From contig JANXVU010000157.1 of the NCBI GenBank assembly GCA_025351485.1, positions 1 through 32,665 on the forward strand: 32,665 nt of DNA. Reading direction: 5' to 3'. The notes under the pieces are model-generated. The model saw only the letters and a list, made by a program, of their open reading frames with translations, was not told where the DNA came from and searched no databases. The position numbers and the translations under genes are program-made. This document shows, in pieces, positions 9,773 through 16,681 of the stretch (position 1 is the stretch's first letter; each line of letters starts with the position of its first letter). Origin of the DNA: Candidatus Eiseniibacteriota bacterium. Its GTDB lineage: Bacteria > Eisenbacteria > RBG-16-71-46 > JACRLI01.

Positions 9773-10174
9773 ATGAAGAAGGGCAAGATCCTGGTGGTGG
9801 ACGACGAAGTCTACATCGTTCATATCCTGGACTTCAGCCTGGGCATGGAAGGCTACGAAGTCGTCACGGCACTGGACGGCGAAGAGGCGCTCGCCAAATC
9901 GCTCGAACACAAGCCCGACCTCATCGTGCTCGACATCATGATGCCCAAGATGGACGGCTACGAAGTCTGCAAGCGCCTGAAGGCCGACGACGCCACCCGC
10001 GGCATTCCCGTGATCCTGCTTTCGGCCAAGGGTCGCAACGTGGACCAGAAGATGGGCTTCGAGGCGGGCGCGGAAGACTACATCACCAAGCCGTTCAGCC
10101 CGCGCAAGCTGGCGGAGCGCATCAACGCCCTGCTGAACACGGGCGTGCCCCAGCCGCGCCAGGAAGCGGTCTAA
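9773..10174 (+). CDS. Single-domain response regulator
   Basis: A 133-residue stand-alone receiver. It has a complete active site: Asp10/Asp11 in VVDDE, phosphoacceptor Asp54 in IVLDIMMPKMDG, Ser84 in ILLSAKG and Lys106 in TKPF. There is no output domain; only a short Gln/Pro tail follows. The ATG at 9773 has a very strong ribosome-binding site (AAGGAGGTGA at 9759-9768), stronger than those of its neighbours, so it is probably made in excess over the pseudokinase encoded just upstream. It would act as a CheY-like messenger or phosphate sink. Its phosphate donor is not encoded nearby, because the adjacent kinase-like protein lacks the acceptor histidine. Confidence 0.9.
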   Translation: MKKGKILVVDDEVYIVHILDFSLGMEGYEVVTALDGEEALAKSLEHKPDLIVLDIMMPKMDGYEVCKRLKADDATRGIPVILLSAKGRNVDQKMGFEAGAEDYITKPFSPRKLAERINALLNTGVPQPRQEAV

Positions 10175-10249
10175 CCCGCCGGACCGCCCTGCGCGGAAAC
10201 CGGATATCCGGACAGCGCGCGCCGGCACGGGCGCCCTGGCTCCGGTGAA

Positions 10250-10363
10250 ATGAGAGCCATCATGCGACTCGCGGTGCTGCTGTTCTTCGCGCTCTCGGTC
10301 TTCGCCACGCTCTTTTGCCGCGAACGGCGCCGCGTGGCCGTGCGCGTGAAGGAAGAACGCTAG
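10250..10363 (+). CDS. Putative 37-residue single-helix membrane protein
   Basis: A small ORF, MRAIMRLAVLLFFALSVFAT followed by LFCRERRRVAVRVKEER, with one hydrophobic helix and a strongly basic tail that would face the cytoplasm. The start could be the first or the second ATG (10262). Neither has a strong ribosome-binding site. Its TAG overlaps the stop of an opposing small ORF within the palindrome CTAG. The 12-base palindrome CCGGATATCCGG lies upstream at 10200-10211. The function is unknown, and it may be a chance ORF. Confidence 0.35.
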   Translation: MRAIMRLAVLLFFALSVFATLFCRERRRVAVRVKEER

Positions 10364-10524
10364 AAGCGCTTCCACCGGCCCGCTCCCGCGCGCCGGGCCG
10401 CCTCCCGCTCGATCCACTCCCGGTCTTCCACCTGCCGCAGCTGCGGGTTCAGGAGCCCTATCCCCGCCCATAGCGCCACCGCCAGGCCTGCCACCGTCAC
10501 GATGTGACGTTCGGTCGCGGCCAA
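10360..10524 (-). CDS. Putative 54-residue membrane protein, TTG start
   Basis: Read on the minus strand from TTG at 10524 (ribosome-binding element AAAGGA about 6 bases upstream). The product begins (M)AATERHIVTVAGLAVALW and continues AGIGLLNPQLRQVEDREW, then IEREAARRAGAGRWKRF. One transmembrane helix (about residues 8-26) is followed by an amphipathic charged helix, the layout of small division- or secretion-associated proteins. I do not recognise a family. A -10-like TATAGT (minus strand, 10563-10558) lies about 34 bases upstream, inside the region also used by the priA promoter. It is too short, and its start too unusual, for default gene callers. Confidence 0.5.
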   Translation of the reverse strand: MAATERHIVTVAGLAVALWAGIGLLNPQLRQVEDREWIEREAARRAGAGRWKRF

Positions 10525-10557
10525 TTTCCATCCTTTCGGCAGAGCCGGGCCGAGTCT

Positions 10558-10565
10558 ACTATAAT
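10558..10565. promoter_or_regulatory. Bidirectional -10 region between priA and the small minus-strand ORF
   Basis: On the plus strand TATAAT (10560-10565) lies 6 bases before the priA ATG, which would make the priA message leaderless; no Shine-Dalgarno precedes that ATG. On the minus strand the overlapping TATAGT (10563-10558) could serve the 54-residue ORF. The -35 elements are poor in both directions. Confidence 0.5.
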
Positions 10566-10571
10566 CGCCCC

Positions 10572-12581
10572 ATGACTCTGATCCGCGCAGTTGTCCTTTC
10601 CCCGGTCCCGGGGCTCTTCCACTATTCTCTTCCCAACGAACTGCAGGCCGTGGCCCGCCCGGGATCGCGCCTGCGGCTGCCCTTCGGGCGGTCCTCGCGC
10701 GAAGGGTTCCTGGTGGACTTCAAGGGCGAGGAAAAGCCGGGGCTGAAGGCCGTGGCGGAGGTGTTGCCCGAGGAGCTCTCGCTTCCCCCGGACCTGCTCG
10801 AACTGACTTCGTGGGCCGCGGATTACTATTTCGCGCCGTGGGGCGACGTGCTGATGGCGGCCGTGCCCTCGGGCGTGGGAAAAGGCCGCGCGCGAAAGAA
10901 GAAGGCCCCGGAGGAGGACGAAGCCCGCCTGCGCCCGGACTCGCCGGCGCCTGCCTCCACTCACCTGCCGACGGACGAGCAGGCCGCGGCCATTGCGGCC
11001 CTGGATCAGGCGCTGGCAGCGGGAGGCTACTCGACCTTGTTGCTGGAGGGCGTGACCGGCAGCGGCAAGACCGAGGTGTACCTGCGCGCGGCCGAGAGGG
11101 CCATCCAAGCGGGTGGCCAGGTGCTGGTGCTGGTCCCTGAGATCGCCCTGTCGCCGCAGCTGGAGACCCGCTTCGCCTCCAGGTTCCCCGGGCGCGTGGC
11201 GGTGCTGCACAGCCGCCAGACCGACCGCGAGCGCCGCGAGGCCTGGCTGCGGACGCGCCGCGGCGAGGCGGCCGTGGTGCTTGGAGTTCGCGCGGCGGTG
11301 TTCGCCCCGCTTCCGAATCTGAAATTGGTGGTGGTGGACGAGGAGCACGAGCCTTCCTACAAGCAGATGGAGGGTTTTCGCTACCACGCACGCGACCTGG
11401 CGGTGAAGCGCGCCCAGCTCGCCGGGGCGGTGGCGCTCCTGGGCTCCGCCACCCCCAGCCTGGAATCCCGCGCCAACGCCATCCGCGAGCGCTACCAACT
11501 GCTCCGCCTCACCCGGCGCGTGGATTCGAGACCGCTCCCCGACGTGCGCCTGGTGGACATGCGCGACCGCACGGTGCGCCAGCGGTCCACGCTGCTGTCC
11601 GAGCCGCTGCTCGAGGCCATGGAAGAAAAACTCGGGCTCGGCGAGCAGATCATCCTGTTCCTGAACCGCCGCGGATTTTCCTCCACCATGCAGTGCCGCG
11701 CGTGCGGCGAGATCTGCAAGTGCCCGCGGTGCGACGTGCCGCTCACCGTGCACCGCAACCCGGGCGAGATGCGCTGCCACTACTGCGACTTTCGCATGCC
11801 CGAGCCCACCGTGTGTCCCGCCTGCCAGTCCATCGAGATCAAGCTGGCGGGCGCCGGAACGCAAAAGGTGGAGTCGGAGCTGGGCCGGCTGTTCCCGGAT
11901 TTCCCGATCGTCCGGATGGACCTGGACACCACCCGCGGGCGCACCTCGCACGCCGACCTGCTGGGCGAGTTCGCCGACCGGCGCGCCCAGATCCTGCTGG
12001 GCACCCAGATGGTAGCCAAGGGCCACGACTTTCCCGGCGTGACACTGGTGGGGGTGATCCTGGCCGACGTCGGACTCTACATCCCGGACTTTCGCGCCTC
12101 GGAGCGGACCTGGCAGTTGCTCACCCAGGTCTCCGGAAGGGCCGGCCGCGGATCACAGCCCGGAACGGTGCTGCTCCAGACCTATTTCCCGGACCATCCG
12201 GCGGTGCGGGCGGCGCTGGTGACCGGGAGCGAAGCCTTCGCGGAACTGGAACTGGCCGAGCGCACCCTGTTTCACTACCCGCCGGCGGTGCGCCTGGTCA
12301 GCCTGCGGCTCAGCGGCAAGGACGAGACCGAAGTGCGGACGGCGGCCGAGGAAATCGCGGGCCGGGCGGCCGCGCACCCGGAGGCCGACAAGGTGGGCCG
12401 GCTCGGTCCAGCGCCGGCGGCGCTGGCCCGGCTCCGGAACCGGTTTCGCTACCATCTGCTGCTCCGCTCTGGTGACCTGCGGGCGCTGCGGGCCATGACC
12501 CGCGACCTGGCCCAGGCCGGCACCGGCGGTCGCCGGGCGGTCCGGCTGGAAGTGGACGTGGACCCCGTGGAGACGCTCTAG
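10572..12581 (+). CDS. priA: Primosomal protein N' (replication restart helicase PriA)
   Basis: PriA recognises stalled forks, unwinds the lagging arm 3' to 5' and recruits the primosome. The 669-residue protein is somewhat shorter than the E. coli enzyme but complete. It has an N-terminal 3'-end-binding domain (about 1-100), a charged linker (101-130), Walker A GVTGSGKTEVY (160-170), Walker B DEEH (256-259), GSATPSLESR (291-300), and the zinc-binding insertion with nine Cys between 375 and 418 (CRACGEICKCPRC, then CHYC, then CPAC). Helicase motifs VKxGTQMVAKGHDFPGV-like and QVSGRAGRG follow, then a C-terminal domain that is normally the primase/SSB contact. The start is ATG 10572, directly after a -10 box. 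It is transcribed apart from the upstream signalling genes. Confidence 0.96.
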   Translation: MTLIRAVVLSPVPGLFHYSLPNELQAVARPGSRLRLPFGRSSREGFLVDFKGEEKPGLKAVAEVLPEELSLPPDLLELTSWAADYYFAPWGDVLMAAVPSGVGKGRARKKKAPEEDEARLRPDSPAPASTHLPTDEQAAAIAALDQALAAGGYSTLLLEGVTGSGKTEVYLRAAERAIQAGGQVLVLVPEIALSPQLETRFASRFPGRVAVLHSRQTDRERREAWLRTRRGEAAVVLGVRAAVFAPLPNLKLVVVDEEHEPSYKQMEGFRYHARDLAVKRAQLAGAVALLGSATPSLESRANAIRERYQLLRLTRRVDSRPLPDVRLVDMRDRTVRQRSTLLSEPLLEAMEEKLGLGEQIILFLNRRGFSSTMQCRACGEICKCPRCDVPLTVHRNPGEMRCHYCDFRMPEPTVCPACQSIEIKLAGAGTQKVESELGRLFPDFPIVRMDLDTTRGRTSHADLLGEFADRRAQILLGTQMVAKGHDFPGVTLVGVILADVGLYIPDFRASERTWQLLTQVSGRAGRGSQPGTVLLQTYFPDHPAVRAALVTGSEAFAELELAERTLFHYPPAVRLVSLRLSGKDETEVRTAAEEIAGRAAAHPEADKVGRLGPAPAALARLRNRFRYHLLLRSGDLRALRAMTRDLAQAGTGGRRAVRLEVDVDPVETL

Positions 12582-12636
12582 CCCGGACAACGCCCCGCCC
12601 CCACGAGGCGTCCTAAACGTGAACGCTCCGGGGAGA

Positions 12637-12703
12637 GTCTCGGGCCCTGAAGCTTTAACCGAAGGTGGCATAGCCACTTGGCGGCGCAAACCGCGCCCGA
12701 GAC
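12637..12703 (+). ncRNA. Candidate structured 5' leader (three-way junction) of the PDZ gene
   Basis: Closing stem: GTCTCGGGC (12637-12645) pairs perfectly with GCCCGAGAC (12695-12703). Inside are a 7-bp hairpin with an ATA triloop (12663-12669 with 12673-12679) and a 4-bp hairpin GCGG/CCGC with loop CGCAAA (12681-12694). The latter stacks with no gap on the closing stem. A 17-base single-stranded segment (12646-12662) joins the first two stems. The ribosome-binding site of the PDZ gene is 28 bases downstream. The compactness suggests a cis-regulatory RNA. It matches no riboswitch class I know. Confidence 0.4.
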
Positions 12704-12743
12704 CCGTCCGCCCGACCCGGGTGGAATCCCTGGAGGAAAGCCC

Positions 12744-13781
12744 ATGAGACCCCTTGCCAACCGATGGATCGCCCCGGCCTTGGTGACTGCCCTGGCCTTG
12801 GCCGCTGGCAGCGCCTTGGCCAAGAGCTCCACCCGCACCTACACGCACACCCAGAGCCGATCGGACGAAAAGAAGGCCACGGTGTCCTCCACCGGCCACG
12901 ACGGCTGGATGGGGGTGTACTTGGAAGACCTCGGCCCGATCACCCGCTCCGCGCTCGGCCTGGCCGAGGACGAGGGCGTGGCCATCACCGGCACGGTCAA
13001 GAGCGGTCCCTCCGCGGCCGCCGGGCTCAAGCGGGGCGATGTGATCCTGCGCGCCGGAGGCGCCAAGGTGGGCTCCGAGACGGACTTGCGCGAGCAGCTC
13101 CGCGGCAAGGCCAGTCAGGCCCTGAAGGTGGACGTGATGCGCGCCGCCCACACCCAGACCTTTGAAGTGAAACTCTCGGACAAGCAGGGCCAGATGGGAG
13201 ACGACGAGGACAGCGACTACTACGCCCCCGATGCGCCGGAAGCTCCGGACGCCCCCGATGCCCCGGAAGCACCGGAGGGTCCTGAAATCCAGGGCCTTCC
13301 GCGGGATATCACCATCATGACCGGTGGCGGAGCCTTCCTTGGAGTGGAGCCGCAGGACTTGAACCGGGAACTTGGCGAGAGTTTCGGTGTGCCTGATGGC
13401 AGAGGCGTGCTCCTGTCCCGGATCGTCCCGGGCAGCCCGGCCGAAAAGGCGGGCATGAAGGCCGGCGACGTGCTGGTGGGCTTCGACGGGGAGCGCCTGG
13501 AGTCGTCCTCCGACCTTCGCCGCCAGCTGCGGAAGATCGACTCGCGCAAGAGCGCGGTGATCGAGGTGATCCGCAAGGGGGAGCGGCGCAAGTTCACCGC
13601 GGAGCTGAACGGCTCGTCCCAGCGCCGGACGTCCCGCGTCACCCTGCCCGACATGGGCCAGTGGCGCTGGAATTTCGACTCCAGCCGCGACCAGTTGAGG
13701 TCCGAGATCAAGGACATGCGGCAGGAGTTGAAAGAGCTCCGCACCCAGCTCAAGGACATGATGGAGCGCGAAAAGCGCTAG
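12744..13781 (+). CDS. Periplasmic protein with two PDZ domains and a C-terminal coiled coil, no protease domain
   Basis: A 345-residue exported protein. I start it at ATG 12744, which has GGAGGAAAG just upstream, followed by a signal peptide (residues 1-26, ending SALA). PDZ 1 covers about 54-145 (WMGVYLEDLGPITRSALGL, then GPSAAAGLKRGDVILRAGG). An acidic Pro/Ala linker of DAPEAP-type repeats covers about 153-182. PDZ 2 covers about 196-290 (FLGVEPQDLNRELGESFGV, then GSPAEKAGMKAGDVLVGFDG). A heptad-like helix occupies 312-345 (RSEIKDMRQELKELRTQLKD). The PDZ pair resembles that of HtrA/DegP, but no trypsin-like domain precedes it. It is therefore probably a periplasmic adaptor that binds protein C-termini and oligomerises through the coil. 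It stands alone between priA and a terminator-rich gap. Confidence 0.83.
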   Translation: MRPLANRWIAPALVTALALAAGSALAKSSTRTYTHTQSRSDEKKATVSSTGHDGWMGVYLEDLGPITRSALGLAEDEGVAITGTVKSGPSAAAGLKRGDVILRAGGAKVGSETDLREQLRGKASQALKVDVMRAAHTQTFEVKLSDKQGQMGDDEDSDYYAPDAPEAPDAPDAPEAPEGPEIQGLPRDITIMTGGGAFLGVEPQDLNRELGESFGVPDGRGVLLSRIVPGSPAEKAGMKAGDVLVGFDGERLESSSDLRRQLRKIDSRKSAVIEVIRKGERRKFTAELNGSSQRRTSRVTLPDMGQWRWNFDSSRDQLRSEIKDMRQELKELRTQLKDMMEREKR

Positions 13782-13937
13782 CAAACCCGAACTTTGGAAG
13801 ACACGGGACGCCTCGGCGTGCCGCTGGAAAACCCCGGGGCGCCCGCTCCGGGGATCAAGGGAAGGGCCGGTAATTGGATTGGCGCGGCCTTTCCCGAAAT
13901 GCCCGGACCCCTCACGGGGAGGTGTCCGGTGAATACA

Positions 13938-13995
13938 GCAGAGGGGCGACCTGGTCAAACTCCCTTGAGCAAGGAGCAGGTCGCCCTCTGCTTTT
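13938..13995 (+). terminator. Strong intrinsic terminator
   Basis: GCAGAGGGGCGACCTG (13938-13953) pairs with CAGGTCGCCCTCTGC (13977-13991) with one bulged G. TTTT follows at 13992-13995. The 23-base loop contains its own short CTCC/GGAG hairpin. It isolates the TPR gene from upstream transcription. Confidence 0.85.
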
Positions 13996-14023
13996 CCACC
14001 TCCGGCGCCCGGCAAAGTGGGGC

Positions 14024-14052
14024 TTGACCAACCGCCTTTCCCTCCATAACTT
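14024..14052 (+). promoter_or_regulatory. Predicted promoter of the TPR gene
   Basis: TTGACC (14024-14029), a 17-base spacer, then TAACTT (14047-14052). The -35 is close to consensus and the -10 is moderate. It lies just after the terminator and leaves a leader of about 105 bases before the ATG at 14165. Confidence 0.5.
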
Positions 14053-14164
14053 ATGAGCTTCGAAGGATGTTGTGGACGGCAGCCAACCCGGCGGACCCCG
14101 CGTCCATCCAATGGAGCGAGGCACCGCGAGTGGCGCGGCTTCAGAGAGAGAGGAAGAAATCCCC

Positions 14165-15433
14165 ATGAGATCCAGGATCTGGCTCGGACTGGTCGTCTGC
14201 GGTCTCGCGCTGTTGCAGGGAGTGGCGCTGGCTGGACCGATGTACACCGGCATGAAGGTCTACATCGGGCAAAAGAACTGGGAAAAGGCAGCCATGCGGG
14301 GACCGCAGGCCATCGCCGAGGACCCAGAGAACTCGGACGTCTACAACAAGTTCGGCATCGCCCTGGCCGAGTTGGACTCGCTCGAGCATGCCGGCGAGGT
14401 GTTCGCGAAGGGGCTGCAGCTGGCCGAGGCGCAGAAGGAAGACGAGATCGCCAAGGACATCAAGCAGAACCGCCAGCACTACTACGCCGCGCACGCCAAC
14501 AGCGGCTACCAGATCCTGAGCGATGCCACCAATCTGCTGGATTCCCTCGGCACCAAGGCCGACGACAAGAATCCGGCGGTCAAAGCCGTCAAGAAGCAGG
14601 CCATGGACGGGTTCAACCGCGCCGTGGGCGAATACAAGAAGGCGCTGGCCCTGAAGCCCGACGACGAAAAGACCTGGGCCCAGCTGGGAGTGGCGTACTC
14701 GAATCTTGAGCGGGACGAGGACGCCATGGCCGCCTACCAGCAGGCGCTGAAGATCAACGGGGACTACAAGACCGCGCGGGACAACATCCGCTCGTCCAAG
14801 ATTCGGGCCGCCGAGAGAGCCAAATTCAACAAGGACTGGGCCAAGGCCACCGTGATCTACACCGAGCTGGTGGACGCGGGCGACACGACCTCCCTGCTGG
14901 ACCTCGGCGACGTTTCGTTCACCCGGGCCAAGGAAGCCGCACCGGCCGACACGGCCACCCGGCTCGGCAATATGCGCAAGGCCGCCGGGTATTTCGGCCG
15001 CTACGCGGACATGCACCCGGAGGACACCACCGCCACGTTCAACTACTTTGTGGCGCTCCAGAACGCGCGGGACACCACCGCCTCGGTCACCATCGCGAAG
15101 AAGATCCTGGGCCGCGACCCGTACCGCAAGGACTACCACCAGAACCTGCTGGCGGCGCTGGTGAACGGGCACAACCAGGGCGCGAAGATCGCCGAACAGT
15201 GGTCGATGCAGGCCCTGGATCCGGCGAAGGGCAAGCTGCTGCCCGCCGCGCCCAAGGTCCCCGCGGCCACCGAAGCGGGCAAGCTCCTGGCGAGGCTGGG
15301 CCAGCCCACACGCGTCTACAGCTTTACGGAGAGTGGCGGCGCGTGCTCGGTCTGGTTCTACGCCAAGACCGGCGAGACCTACGCATTCGTGGGCGAAAAG
15401 GTGGTCGGCAAGTCGGGCTGGACGCCGCAGTAA
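14165..15433 (+). CDS. Exported tetratricopeptide-repeat protein
   Basis: This is a 422-residue protein. The start at ATG 14165 is chosen because it opens a clear signal peptide (MRSRIWLGLVVCGLALLQGV, cleavage near ALA-GP) and follows GAGAGAGGAAG. TPR-like helix pairs run from about residue 30 to 330, for example WEKAAMRGPQAIAEDPENSD, YKKALALKPDDEKTWAQLGV and DAMAAYQQALKINGDYKTAR, with later repeats more degenerate. The C-terminal 70 residues (RLGQPTRVYSFTESGGACSV, then WFYAKTGETYAFVGEKVV) look like a small separate beta domain. Such proteins scaffold envelope complexes in the periplasm, but no partner can be named. It ends at a perfect stem-loop before the IlvC-like gene. Confidence 0.82.
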   Translation: MRSRIWLGLVVCGLALLQGVALAGPMYTGMKVYIGQKNWEKAAMRGPQAIAEDPENSDVYNKFGIALAELDSLEHAGEVFAKGLQLAEAQKEDEIAKDIKQNRQHYYAAHANSGYQILSDATNLLDSLGTKADDKNPAVKAVKKQAMDGFNRAVGEYKKALALKPDDEKTWAQLGVAYSNLERDEDAMAAYQQALKINGDYKTARDNIRSSKIRAAERAKFNKDWAKATVIYTELVDAGDTTSLLDLGDVSFTRAKEAAPADTATRLGNMRKAAGYFGRYADMHPEDTTATFNYFVALQNARDTTASVTIAKKILGRDPYRKDYHQNLLAALVNGHNQGAKIAEQWSMQALDPAKGKLLPAAPKVPAATEAGKLLARLGQPTRVYSFTESGGACSVWFYAKTGETYAFVGEKVVGKSGWTPQ

Positions 15434-15487
15434 CACCGGGCGGCGAACCCGCCCGCGCGGACGCGCACCGAAGCCAGAATCCTTCCG

Positions 15488-15516
15488 TTTCCCCGGCCGC
15501 CGAGCGGCCGGGGAAA
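15488..15516. terminator. Perfect 13-bp stem-loop between the TPR and IlvC-like genes
   Basis: TTTCCCCGGCCGC (15488-15500) and GCGGCCGGGGAAA (15504-15516) form a perfect stem with the loop CGA. The downstream sequence CTTGTTTCC is only partly T-rich. The ribosome-binding site of the next gene begins 9 bases later, so it could be a terminator or an attenuator-like leader element. Confidence 0.65.
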
Positions 15517-15534
15517 CTTGTTTCCGGAGGTCCC

Positions 15535-16500
15535 ATGCTCCCGCGCTTTGGAACCGGCGATGCCCCGATCGAGCCGTTGCTGGGCCGGACGGTGGTGGTG
15601 TTTGGCTACGGCAACCAGGGCCGGGCCCAGGCGCTGAATCTTAGAGATTCGTGCGTGGATGTGCGCGTGGCGCTGCGCGAGGGAAGCCGTGGCGCGGCCG
15701 CGGCGCACGCAGACGGGCTTGCGTGCGTAGGGCTCCATGAAGGGGCGGCACTGGCCGAAGTGGCGGCCCTGCTGGTGCCCGACGATGCCATGCCCGAGCT
15801 GGTCCAGGAACTGCGGACGGGCTTTCGGCCCGGCGTGGTCCTGCTTATCGCGCACGGGGCCAATGCCGCGCGTGGACGGGTCAAGGCGCCCGCCGGCGGG
15901 GGCCTGGTCTGCGTGGCTCCCGCGGGCCCGGGCGTGCAGGTGCGGGAGCGCTTTCTTGCGGGCGGGGGAGTCACCGCCTTCCTGGCCCTGTCCGATCCGG
16001 CCGATGCGCGCCTGCGTTCGCTGGGCCTGGCCTACGGCGCGGCCATCGGCTGCGCCCGCGCCGGGATCTACGAGTGCACCTTTGCCCAGGAAACGGACGT
16101 GGACCTCTTCGGGGAGCAGGCCGTTCTATGCGGCGGCCTCGGCGCGCTCCTCACCACGGCTTTCGATACGCTGGTGGCTGTGGGATACCCGGCTGAGATG
16201 GCCTACCTCGAGTGCGTGCACCAGGTGAACCTCACCGCCCGTTTGATCCACGAGGGCGGGCTGGAGGGGATGCGCGACCGCATCAGTCCGGCCGCGCTCC
16301 TTGGGGACCTGACCCGGGGACCGCGCATCGCACAGGCGCTCCAGCCGGTGTTCGAGGAAATCCTGCAGGATATCCGGAGCGGCGCTTTTGAGCGCGAGCA
16401 GGACGAAGCGGCTTCCGGGGGGCCGGCGGAGATGGCCCGGCTCCGGGCGGCCGCGCGGCATGCGGGGCTTGAAGCCACGCGCAGGGAACTGGGGCTTTAG
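15535..16500 (+). CDS. Ketol-acid reductoisomerase (IlvC)-like protein with altered active site
   Basis: The 321-residue protein aligns along its length with class I ketol-acid reductoisomerase, the NADPH enzyme of branched-chain amino acid synthesis. The Rossmann part has VVFGYGNQGRAQALNLRDS and VALREGSR. The catalytic half keeps AHG (His107), DLFGEQAVLCGG (Asp190, Glu194), AYLE (Glu226) and a Ser at 251. However, APKGPGH reads APAGPGV (Ala130 for the active-site Lys, Val134 for His), and the second Glu of the ECLHE-type motif is Gln230. By family knowledge the Lys and both Glu pairs are needed for magnesium-dependent catalysis, so I infer it is not a normal IlvC. The start at ATG 15535 follows CGGAGG. 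No ilvB, ilvD or leuA neighbour is present. A true ilvC is probably elsewhere in the genome. Confidence 0.8.
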   Translation: MLPRFGTGDAPIEPLLGRTVVVFGYGNQGRAQALNLRDSCVDVRVALREGSRGAAAAHADGLACVGLHEGAALAEVAALLVPDDAMPELVQELRTGFRPGVVLLIAHGANAARGRVKAPAGGGLVCVAPAGPGVQVRERFLAGGGVTAFLALSDPADARLRSLGLAYGAAIGCARAGIYECTFAQETDVDLFGEQAVLCGGLGALLTTAFDTLVAVGYPAEMAYLECVHQVNLTARLIHEGGLEGMRDRISPAALLGDLTRGPRIAQALQPVFEEILQDIRSGAFEREQDEAASGGPAEMARLRAAARHAGLEATRRELGL

Positions 16501-16619
16501 TCCCGCGTCTTCCCCGAACCCGTCCGCCTCGCCCGCATCACGAAATCCTCCCCGCACCCCATGGCCAGCCCGGAACCCCGGGCTGCGCGGATTTCTCCCG
16601 GAACCCATCGCACAAACGA

Positions 16620-16645
16620 AAGGGGCGGCCCGTGGGCCGCCCCTT
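16620..16645. terminator. Bidirectional terminator between convergent genes
   Basis: AAGGGGCGGCCC (16620-16631) pairs perfectly with GGGCCGCCCCTT (16634-16645) over a 2-base centre. On the minus strand TTTCGTTTGT follows the stem, so it mainly ends the OmpA-like transcript. Bases 16501-16619 hold no recognisable gene. Confidence 0.8.
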
Positions 16646-16681
16646 CGCGGTGTTGCTGTTTCGCGCGGTGCTCCGCGGAAA

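Larger units (their letters stand above)
13782..14164 (+). other. Intergenic region with several hairpins, a terminator and a promoter
   Basis: No convincing gene is present in these 383 bases. They hold a GC-rich stem-loop (CCCCGG/CCGGGG at about 13832-13853), another with ends CCGGAC/GTCCGG (13903-13908 with 13924-13929), the strong terminator at 13938-13995, a promoter at about 14024-14052, and then about 110 bases leading to the TPR gene. Bases 13785-13995 could encode a small structured RNA or simply be the 3' UTR of the PDZ gene. Confidence 0.5.

Noticed and set aside
9626-10531. 301-residue minus-strand ORF starting at ATG 10531
   Set aside because: It overlaps the stand-alone receiver gene in antisense. 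A different frame of the same region gives the better-supported 54-residue ORF.
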